DNA of 64,000 nucleotides from Gluconobacter frateurii (GCF_002723955.1 NZ_BEWN01000001.1:496001-560000); one strand, 5' to 3'; positions 16,009-25,953 are shown, counted from the first letter of the stretch. Numbers and translations are program-made. Notes: generated from the letters alone by a model not told the origin.

Positions 16009-19000
16009 CACAGAACACCGATTTCATCCGCGATTATGCCGAGAACGTCGAGCGCCTGAAGGGTCTGTATGACCCTACGCAGGAGCGCGATTCCTGTGGT
16101 GTGGGCCTTGTCGCTGCTCTGGATGGCAAGCCGTCCCGCGCTGTTGTGAAAGCTGGTATCGAGGCTCTGGGGAACATCTGGCACCGTGGTGCTGTCGATG
16201 CCGATGGCAAGACGGGCGATGGTGCGGGTATCCATGTTGAAATCCCGCAGGATTTCTTTGCCGAAGCCATTCATAACAGCTCCAGCGATGACACGATCGA
16301 CGGTCGCATTGCCGTTGGCATGGTGTTCCTGCCGAAGACGGATCTGGCGTCGCAGGAAGCTGGCCGTCAGATCATTGAAACCGAGGTTCTGAACTTCGGC
16401 TACGGGATCTATGGCTGGCGTCAGGTGCCGATCGACACGGCCTGCATTGGCGAAAAGGCCAACCAGACGCGCCCTGAGATCGAACAGATCATGATCCGCA
16501 ATACGCTGGGTCGTTCGGAGGATGAGTTCGAGCGTGATCTGTATGTGCTGCGTCGCCGCATCGAGAAGCAGGCGACCCGCCAGCAGGTGGATCTGTATAT
16601 CTGTTCGCTGTCCTGCCGATCCGTCATCTACAAGGGCATGTTCCTGGCCGAGAACCTGACGGACTTTTATCCGGATCTTCTGGACGAGCGCTTCGTTTCG
16701 CGTTTTGCGATCTACCATCAGCGTTACTCGACCAACACGTTCCCGACCTGGAAGCTGGCCCAGCCGTTCCGCAAGGTGGCGCATAACGGTGAGATCAACA
16801 CGATCTCCGGCAACACCAACTGGATGCGGTCGCACGAAACGCGCCTGTCGCACGCAGCACTCGATCCTTACATGGAGGATCTGAAGCCAGTCGTGCAGGC
16901 TGCAGGTTCGGATACGGCCGCACTGGATAACGTCTTCGAGCTTATGACCTTCGGTGGCCGCAGCGCGCCGATGGCCAAGATGATGCTCATTCCGGCCTCC
17001 AGCGGTGCGAACTCCGCGATTTCTCCGGCCGCGCGGGCCATGTTCCGCTACTGCAATGCGGTCATCGAGCCGTGGGACGGCCCGGCTGCGGTCTGTGCAA
17101 CGGATGGTCGCTGGGTCATCGCCGGGCTGGATCGTGCGGGTCTGCGTCCGCTGCGATATTCCATCACCAACGACAACCTGCTGATCGTGGGTTCGGAAGC
17201 GGGTATGGTCCGCGTACCGGAAGCGCGCATTCAGCGTCGTGGGCGCCTTGGTCCGGGACAGACACTGGCGCTCGACCTCAAGGAAGGTCGCCTCTATCAG
17301 CCGGATGAACTACTTGAAATGCTGGCCTCCCGTCAGGATTTCCAGTCTTGGGTCAAGCGCATCCGCAATATCGAGCCGATCGTGCGGGATGTGGTCGAGC
17401 CGGAAGGTATGGCCGCCGACGTGCTGCGTCGCCAGCAGATGGCCGTCAGCCTGACGCATGAAGAACTGGAGACCATCCTTCACCCGATGGTCGAGACGGC
17501 TGCCGAAGCCTTGGGTTCCATGGGCGATGACACGCCGCTTCAGGTTCTGTCCAAGATCTATCGTGGCCTGTCGCATTATTTCCGTCAGGGCTTCAGTCAG
17601 GTTACGAACCCGCCGATCGACTCCTTGCGTGAAACGCGGGTGATGAGCCTGATTACGCGTCTGGGCAATCTGGGGAACATTCTCGACGAGCGCCCGGAAC
17701 AGTGCGATCTGCTTCAGCTTCCCAGCCCGGTTCTGACGGTTGGTGAGTTTGATGAACTGCGGAAAGTCTGCGGTGAGAACGCTGCCTCGATCGACTGTAC
17801 TTTCCCGGTTGAGGATGGCGAGGAAGGTCTGCGTGCGGCGATCGCGTCCATCCGGGTTCAGGCGGAAGATCATGTCCGTGGAGGTTGCACCCATCTGTTC
17901 CTGACGGATGAGAACACAGGTCCGGATCGCGTGGCTGTGCCGATGATCCTTGCGACGGCTGCCGTGCATGTTCATCTTGTGCGTCATTCCCTGCGTACGT
18001 TCACGTCCCTGAACGTGCGGACGTCCAGTGCTATCGACGTTCACGCCATTGCCGTGACGATCGGTGTTGGTGCGACGACGGTGAATCCGGCGCTGGCCCA
18101 GCACAGTATTGCAGACCGTTTGCGTCGTGGCCTGTTTGGCCAGATGACGATGCGTGAGGCGATGGAGCGTTACCGCAAGGCGGTGGACAAGGGTCTGCTC
18201 AAGATCATGTCCAAGTTCGGGATTTCAATCATCTCGGCTTACCGCGGTGGCTACAACTTCGAAGCCATTGGTCTGTCCCGTGCGCTGGTGGCTGAGTTCT
18301 TCCCAGGCATGCCGTCGCGTATTTCCGGCATTGGTCTGCCGGGTATCGCCCGCAACATCCTGAAGGCTCATGCATCTGCGTGGGATCAGAAGGTTGAAGC
18401 GCTTCCGGTCGGTGGCCGTTACAAGCTGCGCCGTCAGGGAGAGACGCATGCGTTCTCCGGCCAGCTTGTGCACATGCTGCAAAGTGCGGTTTCGGCCAAC
18501 AGCTACACGCTGTATCGCCGTTACGCCGATGCCGTGCGTCAGATGCCGCCGGTTGCCCTCCGTGACCTGCTAGACTTCAAGGCACCTCACGCACCAATCC
18601 CGGTGGACGAGGTTGAGAGCATCACGCAGATCCGTCGTCGCCTTGTCGCGCCGGGCATCTCGCTGGGTGCCCTGAGCCCGGAAGCGCATGAGACGCTGGC
18701 GATTGCGATGAACCGGATTGGAGCGAAGTCTGATTCCGGTGAAGGTGGCGAGGACGCCGAGCGTTCCAAGCCGCGCCCGAACGGGGACAATGCGTCTTCC
18801 GCGATCAAGCAGGTGGCGTCTGGCCGGTTCGGTGTGACCGCGCAGTATCTGAATGACTGCCGCGAGATTGAAATCAAGATGGCCCAAGGCGCGAAGCCGG
18901 GCGAGGGTGGGCAGCTTCCGGGCTTCAAGGTCACGGAACTGATTGGCCGCCTGCGTCATGCGACACCGGGTGTGACGCTGATTTCTCCACCGCCGCATCA

Positions 19001-20525
19001 CGACATCTATTCGATCGAGGATCTGGCCCAGCTCATCTACGATCTGAAGCAGGTCAACCCGACGGCAACCGTCACCGTAAAGCTGGTTGCCCGGACGGGT
19101 ATCGGCACGATTGCGGCGGGTGTGGCGAAGGCGAAGGCCGATGCCATCCTGATCTCCGGTCATTCCGGTGGTACGGGTGCCAGCCCGCAGTCTTCGATCC
19201 ATTATGCGGGTCTGCCGTGGGAAATGGGCCTGTCCGAAGCGCATCAGGTCCTGATGCTCAACCGTCTGCGTCATCGTCTGGTGCTGCGGACGGATGGCGG
19301 CATCAAGACGGGCCGTGACGTTGTCATGGCGGCGATGCTGGGTGCGGAAGAGTTTGGGATTGGTACGGCCGCGCTGGTCGCCATGGGCTGCATCATGGTG
19401 CGTCAGTGCCACTCCAACACCTGCCCGGTTGGCGTCTGCGTTCAGGATGAGAAGCTGCGTGCGAAGTTTGAAGGCTCCCCGGAGAAGGTCATCAACCTCT
19501 TCACGTTGATTGCCGAAGACATCCGCCATATCCTTGCCGATCTGGGCGTTCGCTCTCTTGAGGAGGTCATCGGACGGACGGACATGCTGCGTCAGGTCTC
19601 TCGCGGCGCGGACTATCTGGACGATCTGGATCTGAACTCCCTGCTGGTGCAGGCCGATCCGGGTGAACATGCGCGTTACTGCACCCGTGAGGGCCGTAAT
19701 GAGGTTCCGGAAACGCTGGACGCACAGATTGTGGCCGATGCGATTCCGCTGTTCGAGCGTCGGGAGAAGCTGCATCTGCATTACAACGTGCAGAACACGC
19801 ATCGTGCGATCGGGACACGTATTTCCGGCATGATCACCCGTCAGTTCGGGATGCATGAACTACCGGAAGGCCAGCTTACGCTGTCGCTTCGTGGGTCGGC
19901 TGGTCAGTCCCTGGGTGCGTTCGCGGTGCAGGGTCTGAAGATGATCGTGGAAGGGGATTCCAACGATTACGTTGGCAAGGGGCTTTCGGGTGCGACGATT
20001 GTTGTCCGTCAGTCTCCGGCGTCTACATGGCGTTCGGAAGAGAATGCGATCATTGGCAACACGGTTCTGTACGGTGCCACGAGCGGCAAGCTCTTCGCAG
20101 CTGGTCAGGCTGGTGAGCGTTTCGCGGTTCGTAACTCCGGTGCGACGGCTGTTGTTGAAGGCTGTGGCTCGAACGGTTGTGAGTACATGACCGGCGGCAA
20201 GGTTGTGATCCTCGGCGAGACGGGCGACAACTTTGGCGCAGGCTTTACGGGCGGTATGGCCTATGTGCTCGATCCGAAGGACCGCTTTGAATCCCGCATC
20301 AATCCGGACACGGTGATGTGGAACCGCGTGCAGCCTGGCAGCCGCTGGGACGTGGAACTGCGCACGCTGGTTGAGCAGCATGTGGAAGAAACGGGTAGCA
20401 CTTACGCCGCTGACCTGCTGCACTGCTGGGAGCATACGCTGGAGCAGTTCTGGCACATCGTTCCCCGCGAATATGCCAAGGTCATTGGCTATGTGCAGGA
20501 AGATCTGTCCAAGCTTTCAGCCTGA
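16005..20525 (+). CDS. gltB: Glutamate synthase (NADPH) large subunit
   Basis: Makes two glutamates from glutamine and 2-oxoglutarate, the second half of the GS-GOGAT ammonia assimilation route. Of 1506 residues, the first 30 are a likely propeptide that is cleaved so that Cys31 (DSCGVGLV) becomes the catalytic N-terminal nucleophile. Then follow the class II amidotransferase domain, the central domain, the FMN-binding synthase domain (GHSGGTGASP), the 3Fe-4S cluster cysteines C1129, C1135 and C1140, and the C-terminal GXGXG beta-helix. Full-length and intact. A terminator follows 25 bp after the stop. Confidence 0.98.
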   Translation: MTQNTDFIRDYAENVERLKGLYDPTQERDSCGVGLVAALDGKPSRAVVKAGIEALGNIWHRGAVDADGKTGDGAGIHVEIPQDFFAEAIHNSSSDDTIDGRIAVGMVFLPKTDLASQEAGRQIIETEVLNFGYGIYGWRQVPIDTACIGEKANQTRPEIEQIMIRNTLGRSEDEFERDLYVLRRRIEKQATRQQVDLYICSLSCRSVIYKGMFLAENLTDFYPDLLDERFVSRFAIYHQRYSTNTFPTWKLAQPFRKVAHNGEINTISGNTNWMRSHETRLSHAALDPYMEDLKPVVQAAGSDTAALDNVFELMTFGGRSAPMAKMMLIPASSGANSAISPAARAMFRYCNAVIEPWDGPAAVCATDGRWVIAGLDRAGLRPLRYSITNDNLLIVGSEAGMVRVPEARIQRRGRLGPGQTLALDLKEGRLYQPDELLEMLASRQDFQSWVKRIRNIEPIVRDVVEPEGMAADVLRRQQMAVSLTHEELETILHPMVETAAEALGSMGDDTPLQVLSKIYRGLSHYFRQGFSQVTNPPIDSLRETRVMSLITRLGNLGNILDERPEQCDLLQLPSPVLTVGEFDELRKVCGENAASIDCTFPVEDGEEGLRAAIASIRVQAEDHVRGGCTHLFLTDENTGPDRVAVPMILATAAVHVHLVRHSLRTFTSLNVRTSSAIDVHAIAVTIGVGATTVNPALAQHSIADRLRRGLFGQMTMREAMERYRKAVDKGLLKIMSKFGISIISAYRGGYNFEAIGLSRALVAEFFPGMPSRISGIGLPGIARNILKAHASAWDQKVEALPVGGRYKLRRQGETHAFSGQLVHMLQSAVSANSYTLYRRYADAVRQMPPVALRDLLDFKAPHAPIPVDEVESITQIRRRLVAPGISLGALSPEAHETLAIAMNRIGAKSDSGEGGEDAERSKPRPNGDNASSAIKQVASGRFGVTAQYLNDCREIEIKMAQGAKPGEGGQLPGFKVTELIGRLRHATPGVTLISPPPHHDIYSIEDLAQLIYDLKQVNPTATVTVKLVARTGIGTIAAGVAKAKADAILISGHSGGTGASPQSSIHYAGLPWEMGLSEAHQVLMLNRLRHRLVLRTDGGIKTGRDVVMAAMLGAEEFGIGTAALVAMGCIMVRQCHSNTCPVGVCVQDEKLRAKFEGSPEKVINLFTLIAEDIRHILADLGVRSLEEVIGRTDMLRQVSRGADYLDDLDLNSLLVQADPGEHARYCTREGRNEVPETLDAQIVADAIPLFERREKLHLHYNVQNTHRAIGTRISGMITRQFGMHELPEGQLTLSLRGSAGQSLGAFAVQGLKMIVEGDSNDYVGKGLSGATIVVRQSPASTWRSEENAIIGNTVLYGATSGKLFAAGQAGERFAVRNSGATAVVEGCGSNGCEYMTGGKVVILGETGDNFGAGFTGGMAYVLDPKDRFESRINPDTVMWNRVQPGSRWDVELRTLVEQHVEETGSTYAADLLHCWEHTLEQFWHIVPREYAKVIGYVQEDLSKLSA

Positions 20526-20548
20526 TTGCTTCGATTGATTAAAGTCTG

Positions 20549-20586
20549 AAAAGCCCCGCATCAGGTTTCTGGTGTGGGGCTTTTTT
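20549..20586 (+). terminator. Rho-independent terminator after gltB
   Basis: AGCCCCGCA at 20552-20560 pairs with TGTGGGGCT at 20573-20581 (one G-T pair) around a short loop and is followed by a run of Ts to 20586. The A-run on its left means it may also serve the convergent FMN reductase gene on the minus strand. Confidence 0.9.
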
Positions 20587-20593
20587 CTGTAAC

Positions 20594-21163
20594 TTAGGAC
20601 TTGAGCTTTCTGGTTAGGGTGACGAGCGCGGCGATCTGACTAGAAATAAACCTGCAGGTTGGTTCGTCCGTCAGTTTCAGCGTTTCCGGATCTACTTTTC
20701 CCGCTACCATGCCAATCATCACCTCAGGCCGGTTAAGAACAAAGGCGTCCAGAAACACCATATTCTGTCGGAGGTTGTATTGCGCTCTGGCCCCTCCGAT
20801 CATCCCGGGGGACGCCGTCTGGATGGCGACAGGTTTGCCGCTGAAAGGTTGAGGCGTTACGCGGGAGAGCCAGTCGATGGCGTTCTTCAGTACGCCGGGA
20901 ATGGAATAATTATATTCAGGGGTCACGATGATGACGCCGTCTGCAGCCCGGATCTGCTCCGCCATGGCCAGAACGGGAGCCGGAAAGCCTGTGTCCTGAA
21001 CATCTGCGTTGTAATGCGGAAAATCCCCGATTGATCCGAGCGGGGTAATGGAAACTCCTTCGGGCGCAAGTTCGGGCAAAGCGCGCGCAACTGCCGCGTT
21101 GAAGGAGGCTTTGCGGAGACTTCCGAGCAGGGTGACGAAATGCAGAGGCGTGTCGTTGGGCAT
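20594..21163 (-). CDS. NADPH-dependent FMN reductase (ChrR/YieF-like)
   Basis: Flavodoxin-fold quinone/FMN reductase that transfers hydride from NAD(P)H via FMN; relatives reduce quinones, chromate or azo dyes. The N-terminus has the FMN-phosphate loop LLGSLRKASFNAAVARAL, then the family motif TPEYNYSIPGVLKNAIDWLSR, and later GGARAQYNLRQ. I chose the ATG at 21163 (189 residues) because the sequence becomes family-like immediately afterwards; an upstream ATG at 21202 would add 13 residues. It is convergent with gltB and stands alone. The natural substrate is unknown. Confidence 0.87.
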   Translation of the reverse strand: MPNDTPLHFVTLLGSLRKASFNAAVARALPELAPEGVSITPLGSIGDFPHYNADVQDTGFPAPVLAMAEQIRAADGVIIVTPEYNYSIPGVLKNAIDWLSRVTPQPFSGKPVAIQTASPGMIGGARAQYNLRQNMVFLDAFVLNRPEVMIGMVAGKVDPETLKLTDEPTCRFISSQIAALVTLTRKLKS

Positions 21164-21239
21164 GGACTGGTTTCCGTCAAAGAGTCGGGTTTTTGTTGTC
21201 ATGACCCGAAGGGGAACAGATCATGACACAAAGCAGGAG

Positions 21240-22433
21240 TCAGGCTGCGTTTTTCAGCATCCCGTGAGGATCGAGAACGAATTTGCGTGGTGCGCCGTTG
21301 TCGAAGTCATGGTAGCCGCGTGGTGCGTCTTCCAGTGAAATCACGGTGGCGTTGACGATATGGGCGATGGGCAGGCGTCCATGCAGAATGGCCTGCATCA
21401 GTTGCCGGTTATACCTCAGAACAGGTGTTTGCCCGGTGTGGAATGACTGACTTTTGGCCCAGCCCTGACCCAGTCGGAGTGTCAGGTTGCCTTTCTGCGC
21501 CGCAGCTTCATGAGCGCCTGGATCTTCCGTCACATAAAGGCCTGGAATACCGATGGCCCCGGCTGGCCGGGTGACTTCCATGGCCTGATTGAGGATGACG
21601 GCTGGTTGTTCCTTTCCGTCATATCCTTTGGCCTCGAAACCGACGGCATCAATGAAGCTGTCGACCTCCGGTGTCCCGATGACCTGTTCGATGAGGTCTC
21701 CAAGTCTGTCATGGTTCTGGAGGTTGATGGGCTCAAACCCGACCGCCTTTGCATGAGCGAGACGTTCAGGATTGAAATCGCCGATCATGACGACGGCAGC
21801 GCCAAGAATGCGCGCCGACGCGGCTGCGGCCATACCCACTGGCCCGGCGCCCGCGATATAGACCGTTGAGCCCACACCCACCTTGGCATTGATGGCACCA
21901 TGGAACCCGGTGGGGAGAATATCGGTCAGCATCGTGAGGTCTCTGATGCGCTCAAGCGCCTGAGCCTTGTCAGGGAAGCGCAGCAGATTGAAATCGGCAT
22001 AAGGGACCATGACGTAACGGGCCTGTCCGCCAACCCAGCCACCCATATCCACGTACCCATAGGCGCCCCCCGCGCGGCTGGAGTTGACCGTCAGGCATAC
22101 GCCCGTGTGCTGTTCCCGGCAGCATCGGCATCGCCCACAGGCGACGTTGAACGGAACGGAGACCAGATCGCCCTTGCGGACCATCTCGACATCCGAGCCG
22201 GTTTCGATGACTTCGCCGGTGATTTCATGACCGAGCACCAGCCCGGACGGCGCTGTTGTGCGGCCTCGGACCATATGCTGGTCGGAGCCACAGATATTGG
22301 TGGAGACGACCTTGAGAATGACGCCGTGGTCAATCTTCCGGCCATCGGGTGTTTCCATTCTGGGGTCATCGATCCGCTGGACTTCCACATGATTGGGGCC
22401 GAGGTAAACGACCCCTCTGTTTTCGTCAGACAT
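21240..22433 (-). CDS. fdhA: Formaldehyde dehydrogenase, glutathione-independent
   Basis: Zinc- and NAD-dependent dehydrogenase/dismutase that oxidises formaldehyde to formate without glutathione, close to the Pseudomonas putida enzyme. The 397 residues have catalytic-zinc ligands in NICGSDQH and GHEITGEV, the structural zinc cysteines of ACGRCRCCREQHTGVC and the NAD-binding AGAGPVGMAAAASA. Signature stretches PDGRKIDHGVILKVV and GQTPVLRYNRQLM are typical of the family. I take the ATG at 22433 because GGAGAG precedes it; the longer frame from 22463 lacks this. It is transcribed alone, 77 bp from the FMN reductase gene. Confidence 0.93.
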   Translation of the reverse strand: MSDENRGVVYLGPNHVEVQRIDDPRMETPDGRKIDHGVILKVVSTNICGSDQHMVRGRTTAPSGLVLGHEITGEVIETGSDVEMVRKGDLVSVPFNVACGRCRCCREQHTGVCLTVNSSRAGGAYGYVDMGGWVGGQARYVMVPYADFNLLRFPDKAQALERIRDLTMLTDILPTGFHGAINAKVGVGSTVYIAGAGPVGMAAAASARILGAAVVMIGDFNPERLAHAKAVGFEPINLQNHDRLGDLIEQVIGTPEVDSFIDAVGFEAKGYDGKEQPAVILNQAMEVTRPAGAIGIPGLYVTEDPGAHEAAAQKGNLTLRLGQGWAKSQSFHTGQTPVLRYNRQLMQAILHGRLPIAHIVNATVISLEDAPRGYHDFDNGAPRKFVLDPHGMLKNAA

Positions 22434-22621
22434 GGCTTCTCTCCAGGTTCGGGCAGCGGCCATCCCTTGCGGCCGGGTTCGCCCGGCACGACGAAATGTT
22501 GTCGTACAGAGACCTCAACGTTCGCCGCGTGTTCTGGAACCGTGACATAGGGCTACAGACGCGCCTCTCGCTCGAACGTGATTGAGCGTGCCCTGTTTTG
22601 GGCCCGGGCCAATGGGATCTT

Positions 22622-23830
22622 TCAGGCGGACACGATCAGGCCTTTCTGGGTATCAGTCTTCGGCCCCGGAAACACCGTGGCAATTGCTTGCGGAGGCATG
22701 TGGAGATGGTCGCACAGCACACCGGCGGCTACGGCGCGCAGGTCTGTTGTCGGTGCAAGATCCCGGTTTTCAAAGAGTTGGCTGGGGCGCAGGCCAGGCC
22801 ATGTGCCGCCGACCTTTCCTCCCGCAACGGCACCTCCGGCAAGGAACGTGACAGTGCCCGTGCCATGGTCCGTTCCACCTGTTCCGTTCATGCGGACGGT
22901 TCTGCCAAACTCCGTCAGGGCAAGGACGACCGTGCGTTTCCAGCTGTCTCCAAGGCTTTGACGCAAGGCTCCAATCCCGCGATCAAGCTGGGCGAGGGGG
23001 CTTCCCAGTCGTCCGAGCTGTGCGGCATGTGTGTCCCATCCTCCGATTTCTAGAGCGGCGATCCGGGGACCATGGGGTGTGGCCAGCATTTGCCCCGCGG
23101 CGGTTGAAAGCTGCATGAAGGCATCGGGTTTGCGGGGTTTACCAGTCTCAGAGGCGTTTTTCATTCCCGTCATGGTGGCGTCCGAAAAACCCCGGGCTTT
23201 CAGGCCATTCCTGAAAGCGGGGCCTGTGATGGGGTCGGACGCGTTCAGGGCAACGATCTGGTTGTAAAGATCCTCGTCCGGGTGCTGGCTTCCTGCGGGC
23301 GCGTAGCTTCCGACCTTTGCAGAACCGCGAAGCAGAAGGGGAACCGTTAGCCCCATGGCCAGCCCGTATCCATCAGGTCTGTTGGCCTTCCCCTGAAGGA
23401 CGGACACAGCCCGGTTCAGCCAGCCGCTGCTCAGCCGGTTATCGGCACCGCTTTCCAGATAGTCCTGCGCTTCAAAGTGGGAGCGGCTGCGGTAATGGCC
23501 TGCCACGGCATGGATAGGCAGCATCTGACCTTCGCCATAGAGGCTATGAAGTGTCTGAAGAGAGGGATGCAGCCCGTAGAAGCCGCCCAGATCAAGAAGG
23601 CCGCCCTCCTGTCCGGGTTCAGGAAGAACAAGGTCCCGGCGATGTGTTCTGAGATCGGCATCTCCGTATGGGGTGACAGCAGACAGGCCATCCAGTGCGC
23701 CCCGAAGGATAATGACCACAAAGCGTGGATCGTCCGGACCTCCGGGTGAACCGGCAAACGCGAGAGAGGAACGCCCGAGTGTCCAGCTTGCAGCCAGACC
23801 CAGCAGGGCAGTGCGACGATGGATCATCAT
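22622..23830 (-). CDS. DUF1501 family protein, Tat-exported
   Basis: A 402-residue member of DUF1501, related to the sulfatase/alkaline phosphatase superfamily but with no proven activity. The N-terminus is a twin-arginine-type export signal (HRRTALLGLAASWTLG, with A-F-A near residue 26), so it is probably periplasmic. Family motifs VVIILRGALDGL, HYRSRSHFEAQDYLESG, EIGGWDTHAAQ and TEFGRTVRMNGTGGTDHGTG are clear; the last two contain metal-ligand-like D and H residues. It lies 3 bp after the DUF1800 gene, a pairing conserved across many Proteobacteria. Confidence 0.88.
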   Translation of the reverse strand: MMIHRRTALLGLAASWTLGRSSLAFAGSPGGPDDPRFVVIILRGALDGLSAVTPYGDADLRTHRRDLVLPEPGQEGGLLDLGGFYGLHPSLQTLHSLYGEGQMLPIHAVAGHYRSRSHFEAQDYLESGADNRLSSGWLNRAVSVLQGKANRPDGYGLAMGLTVPLLLRGSAKVGSYAPAGSQHPDEDLYNQIVALNASDPITGPAFRNGLKARGFSDATMTGMKNASETGKPRKPDAFMQLSTAAGQMLATPHGPRIAALEIGGWDTHAAQLGRLGSPLAQLDRGIGALRQSLGDSWKRTVVLALTEFGRTVRMNGTGGTDHGTGTVTFLAGGAVAGGKVGGTWPGLRPSQLFENRDLAPTTDLRAVAAGVLCDHLHMPPQAIATVFPGPKTDTQKGLIVSA

Positions 23831-23833
23831 GGG

Positions 23834-25141
23834 TCAACGCCTCTGGAATTCGGGTGAAGAGAAAAGCAGAGCCAGCGCATCCTGACGGGAGCCGGCATGA
23901 TGCATGGCGAGTTGGGTTTGTGGTCGGAGCGCCGGGCCGAGGGCGATATGGGCGATCTCCATCGGGTCTCCGGCCCGGACATGAGCTGCCATTCGCCACG
24001 CCCAGTCCGTGCGGGCCAGCATGTCCGCAGGCGCGCTCCAGTCTGCCGCATTATCACTCCAGCCGTTGGGTAAGGGAGCCGTCCATAACGGTTGTCCCAG
24101 TGAAGCAAAGGCTGCGTAAAGCTGATGGGCGGGGGAATGTGGATCGTCCGGCTGGCTGGGGGCGCCTCCCAAAGACAGGGCTCGCATGACGGCTGTGGCA
24201 TAGTCCATGGGGGAGCGGAACTTGCTGCCAGAGCGGTTCGTATCGTGAAGGTCTGCCAAGGCGACAGAGGCTTCCCGCAGGTCTCCGTCACTGTCCCGGA
24301 GGACGGAGGTAATGTGGTTGATATCCTGCGGCGAAGGCGTGTCGGAAATGAAGTGTCCGACCATCTGGGTTGCGATATGGCGGTACGTTGCAGGATGTGT
24401 GCCCAGAAAGTGCAGGGCCTGCACGCCGCCGTCTTCACCTTCGGGGAAGGTCTGACCCATGACGGTTTTTTCGCCCGGTTCGTGAGCTTTTTCCCGGAAT
24501 ACGAAGCCGGGCTGTTCGGCTTTCATGTCGATGCTCCAGCCTGTCAGGATGGCTGCGAAGGACGTAACGTCTGTTTGGGTGTAGCCAGAGGCCGGCGAGA
24601 CCGTGTGCAGTTCCAAACATTCACGGGCCAGATTTTCGTTAAGCCCGTGATGACTTTTTCGTCCTGCGGAGCTGGTGGGTCCGATGGACGATGCGTTGTC
24701 CAGATACATCAGCATGGCCGGGTGACGCATCACGGCGAGAAGCATGTCCGAGAAGTGTCCTGTCACATGCGGGCGAATGGCCTCACGCATATAGGCGCCA
24801 ATGACCGCTCTTGTGCCGCCCTGACGCAGGCTGACCGTGAAGTGATTGAACCAGAACCACGCAAGCCGTTCGCGGAAAGGCTGGTCCGTCACAAGCAGGT
24901 TGTCGAGCTGGGTTGTGACTTCCATCTGAAAAATTGGTTTGACCAGAGGGTCGCCCTGTAGCTTGGTCTTGCGCTGTTCCCGCAGGGCAATCAGGCCATC
25001 CGAACACGGACCGACAGTCCTGAACATGGCCGCATCAGGGGCATCGAGCTGACGGGAAAGCCATTCCCGGAGAGGTATGTCAGAAGAGCCACTCTCTCGT
25101 TGGCCCCAACCAAATCTGTTTATGGCACTGACAAGTCGCAT
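23834..25141 (-). CDS. DUF1800 family protein
   Basis: A 435-residue DUF1800 protein of unknown function. Typical stretches are the start INRFGWG, the FWFNHFTVS motif, the ARECLELHTVS motif and FAAILTGWSID. It is almost certainly cotranscribed with the downstream DUF1501 gene, and the two probably act together outside the cytoplasm. I see no clear signal peptide in the annotated start region. The divergent spacer carries a CsoR-like palindrome, but that seems to serve the copper locus on the other strand. Confidence 0.85.
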   Translation of the reverse strand: MRLVSAINRFGWGQRESGSSDIPLREWLSRQLDAPDAAMFRTVGPCSDGLIALREQRKTKLQGDPLVKPIFQMEVTTQLDNLLVTDQPFRERLAWFWFNHFTVSLRQGGTRAVIGAYMREAIRPHVTGHFSDMLLAVMRHPAMLMYLDNASSIGPTSSAGRKSHHGLNENLARECLELHTVSPASGYTQTDVTSFAAILTGWSIDMKAEQPGFVFREKAHEPGEKTVMGQTFPEGEDGGVQALHFLGTHPATYRHIATQMVGHFISDTPSPQDINHITSVLRDSDGDLREASVALADLHDTNRSGSKFRSPMDYATAVMRALSLGGAPSQPDDPHSPAHQLYAAFASLGQPLWTAPLPNGWSDNAADWSAPADMLARTDWAWRMAAHVRAGDPMEIAHIALGPALRPQTQLAMHHAGSRQDALALLFSSPEFQRR

Positions 25142-25444
25142 GGCATCCTCACGATGTCCGGTGGACGGGAGTGGCAGGACTTTACTGAAGGCTGCTCGCC
25201 TTATGTGGCAAAATCTGGACGCTCTTGTATGGAAGTGTCAGCGGATGCGGGTGTCGGCGTTCATATTCCATATACCCATTGGGGTATATGTCGTTTGATT
25301 ACTTGATACCTATCCGGGGTTTATTTCTTTCCTGGAGGCGTTTTAAGTCTATTTACAACAGAGAGTGAGTGATCTTTTCTGCGCCTGAAGATTTGAGCAA
25401 GGTCGCAGACGCTGGTTTCAGGGCAAATCACTGGAGGTCGGAAT
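25142..25444. promoter_or_regulatory. Divergent spacer with CsoR/RcnR-type palindrome at 25269-25290
   Basis: The 303-bp spacer contains a perfect inverted repeat with 9-bp arms, CATATACCC (25269-25277) and GGGTATATG (25282-25290), separated by ATTG. TACCC-N-GGGTA symmetry is the hallmark of operators for CsoR/RcnR/FrmR metal or formaldehyde sensors. It lies about 155 bp upstream of the DUF2946-TonB receptor genes, consistent with copper control. No such regulator gene is in the window. GGAGG precedes the TTG start at 25445. Confidence 0.55.
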
Positions 25445-25870
25445 TTGTCAGCCACGATACGTCGTTGGCTGTTGGTAATCTGCGTTCTGCTGGGACTGTT
25501 TGGGCAACTTGCACTTCAGAGTCAGGCGCTTTCTGACGAAACCCCTCGTGCCACCTTTGAGCGTTTGACCGGATTGCAGATCGGGCCGAATGATCCTGCA
25601 TCCACTTCCCATGCTGCAATGATGTCGATGGGGAATGCCGGGATGCACGGGATGATGCATCACTCGGGACCGCATCACCATCATGATGCGGCCTGTCCGC
25701 TATGCCCGTTGCTGCATCTTCCCGCTGTTGTTCTTCTGGCAGCGGCCCTTTTCCTGCTCACCATGATCCGCTGGGCCCGCTGGCGATATCTGGCACAGGC
25801 GGTTCGTGCACCGCCGGTCGGGCGGGTGGCCTGTCTGCCCCCAGCAACAGGGCCGCCATTCTTCGCCTGA
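25445..25870 (+). CDS. DUF2946 family protein, His/Met/Cys-rich
   Basis: A 141-residue protein with an N-terminal signal anchor (RRWLLVICVLLGLFGQLAL), a central metal-binding-like stretch rich in Met and His (about residues 60-78) followed by CPLCPLLH, and a second hydrophobic segment (LPAVVLLAAALFLLTM). This is the DUF2946 layout, often found beside TonB-dependent copper receptors; a periplasmic metal-handling role is inferred. It opens at a TTG with GGAGGT upstream. The TonB receptor follows 83 bp later on the same strand. Confidence 0.7.
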   Translation: MSATIRRWLLVICVLLGLFGQLALQSQALSDETPRATFERLTGLQIGPNDPASTSHAAMMSMGNAGMHGMMHHSGPHHHHDAACPLCPLLHLPAVVLLAAALFLLTMIRWARWRYLAQAVRAPPVGRVACLPPATGPPFFA

Positions 25871-25953
25871 AATCACGTCTCTGCCGGTCGCCTGCGTCCT
25901 GAAAAGGGGATGCGCGCGAGCGGCTGTCTGTGTTTCATCGAAGGTTATGGATC

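Noticed and set aside
18570-19856. Long minus-strand ORF (428 codons) opposite gltB
   Set aside because: It is the antisense shadow of gltB, which is intact and fully motif-supported; the product is Arg/His/Gln-rich with no recognisable fold.
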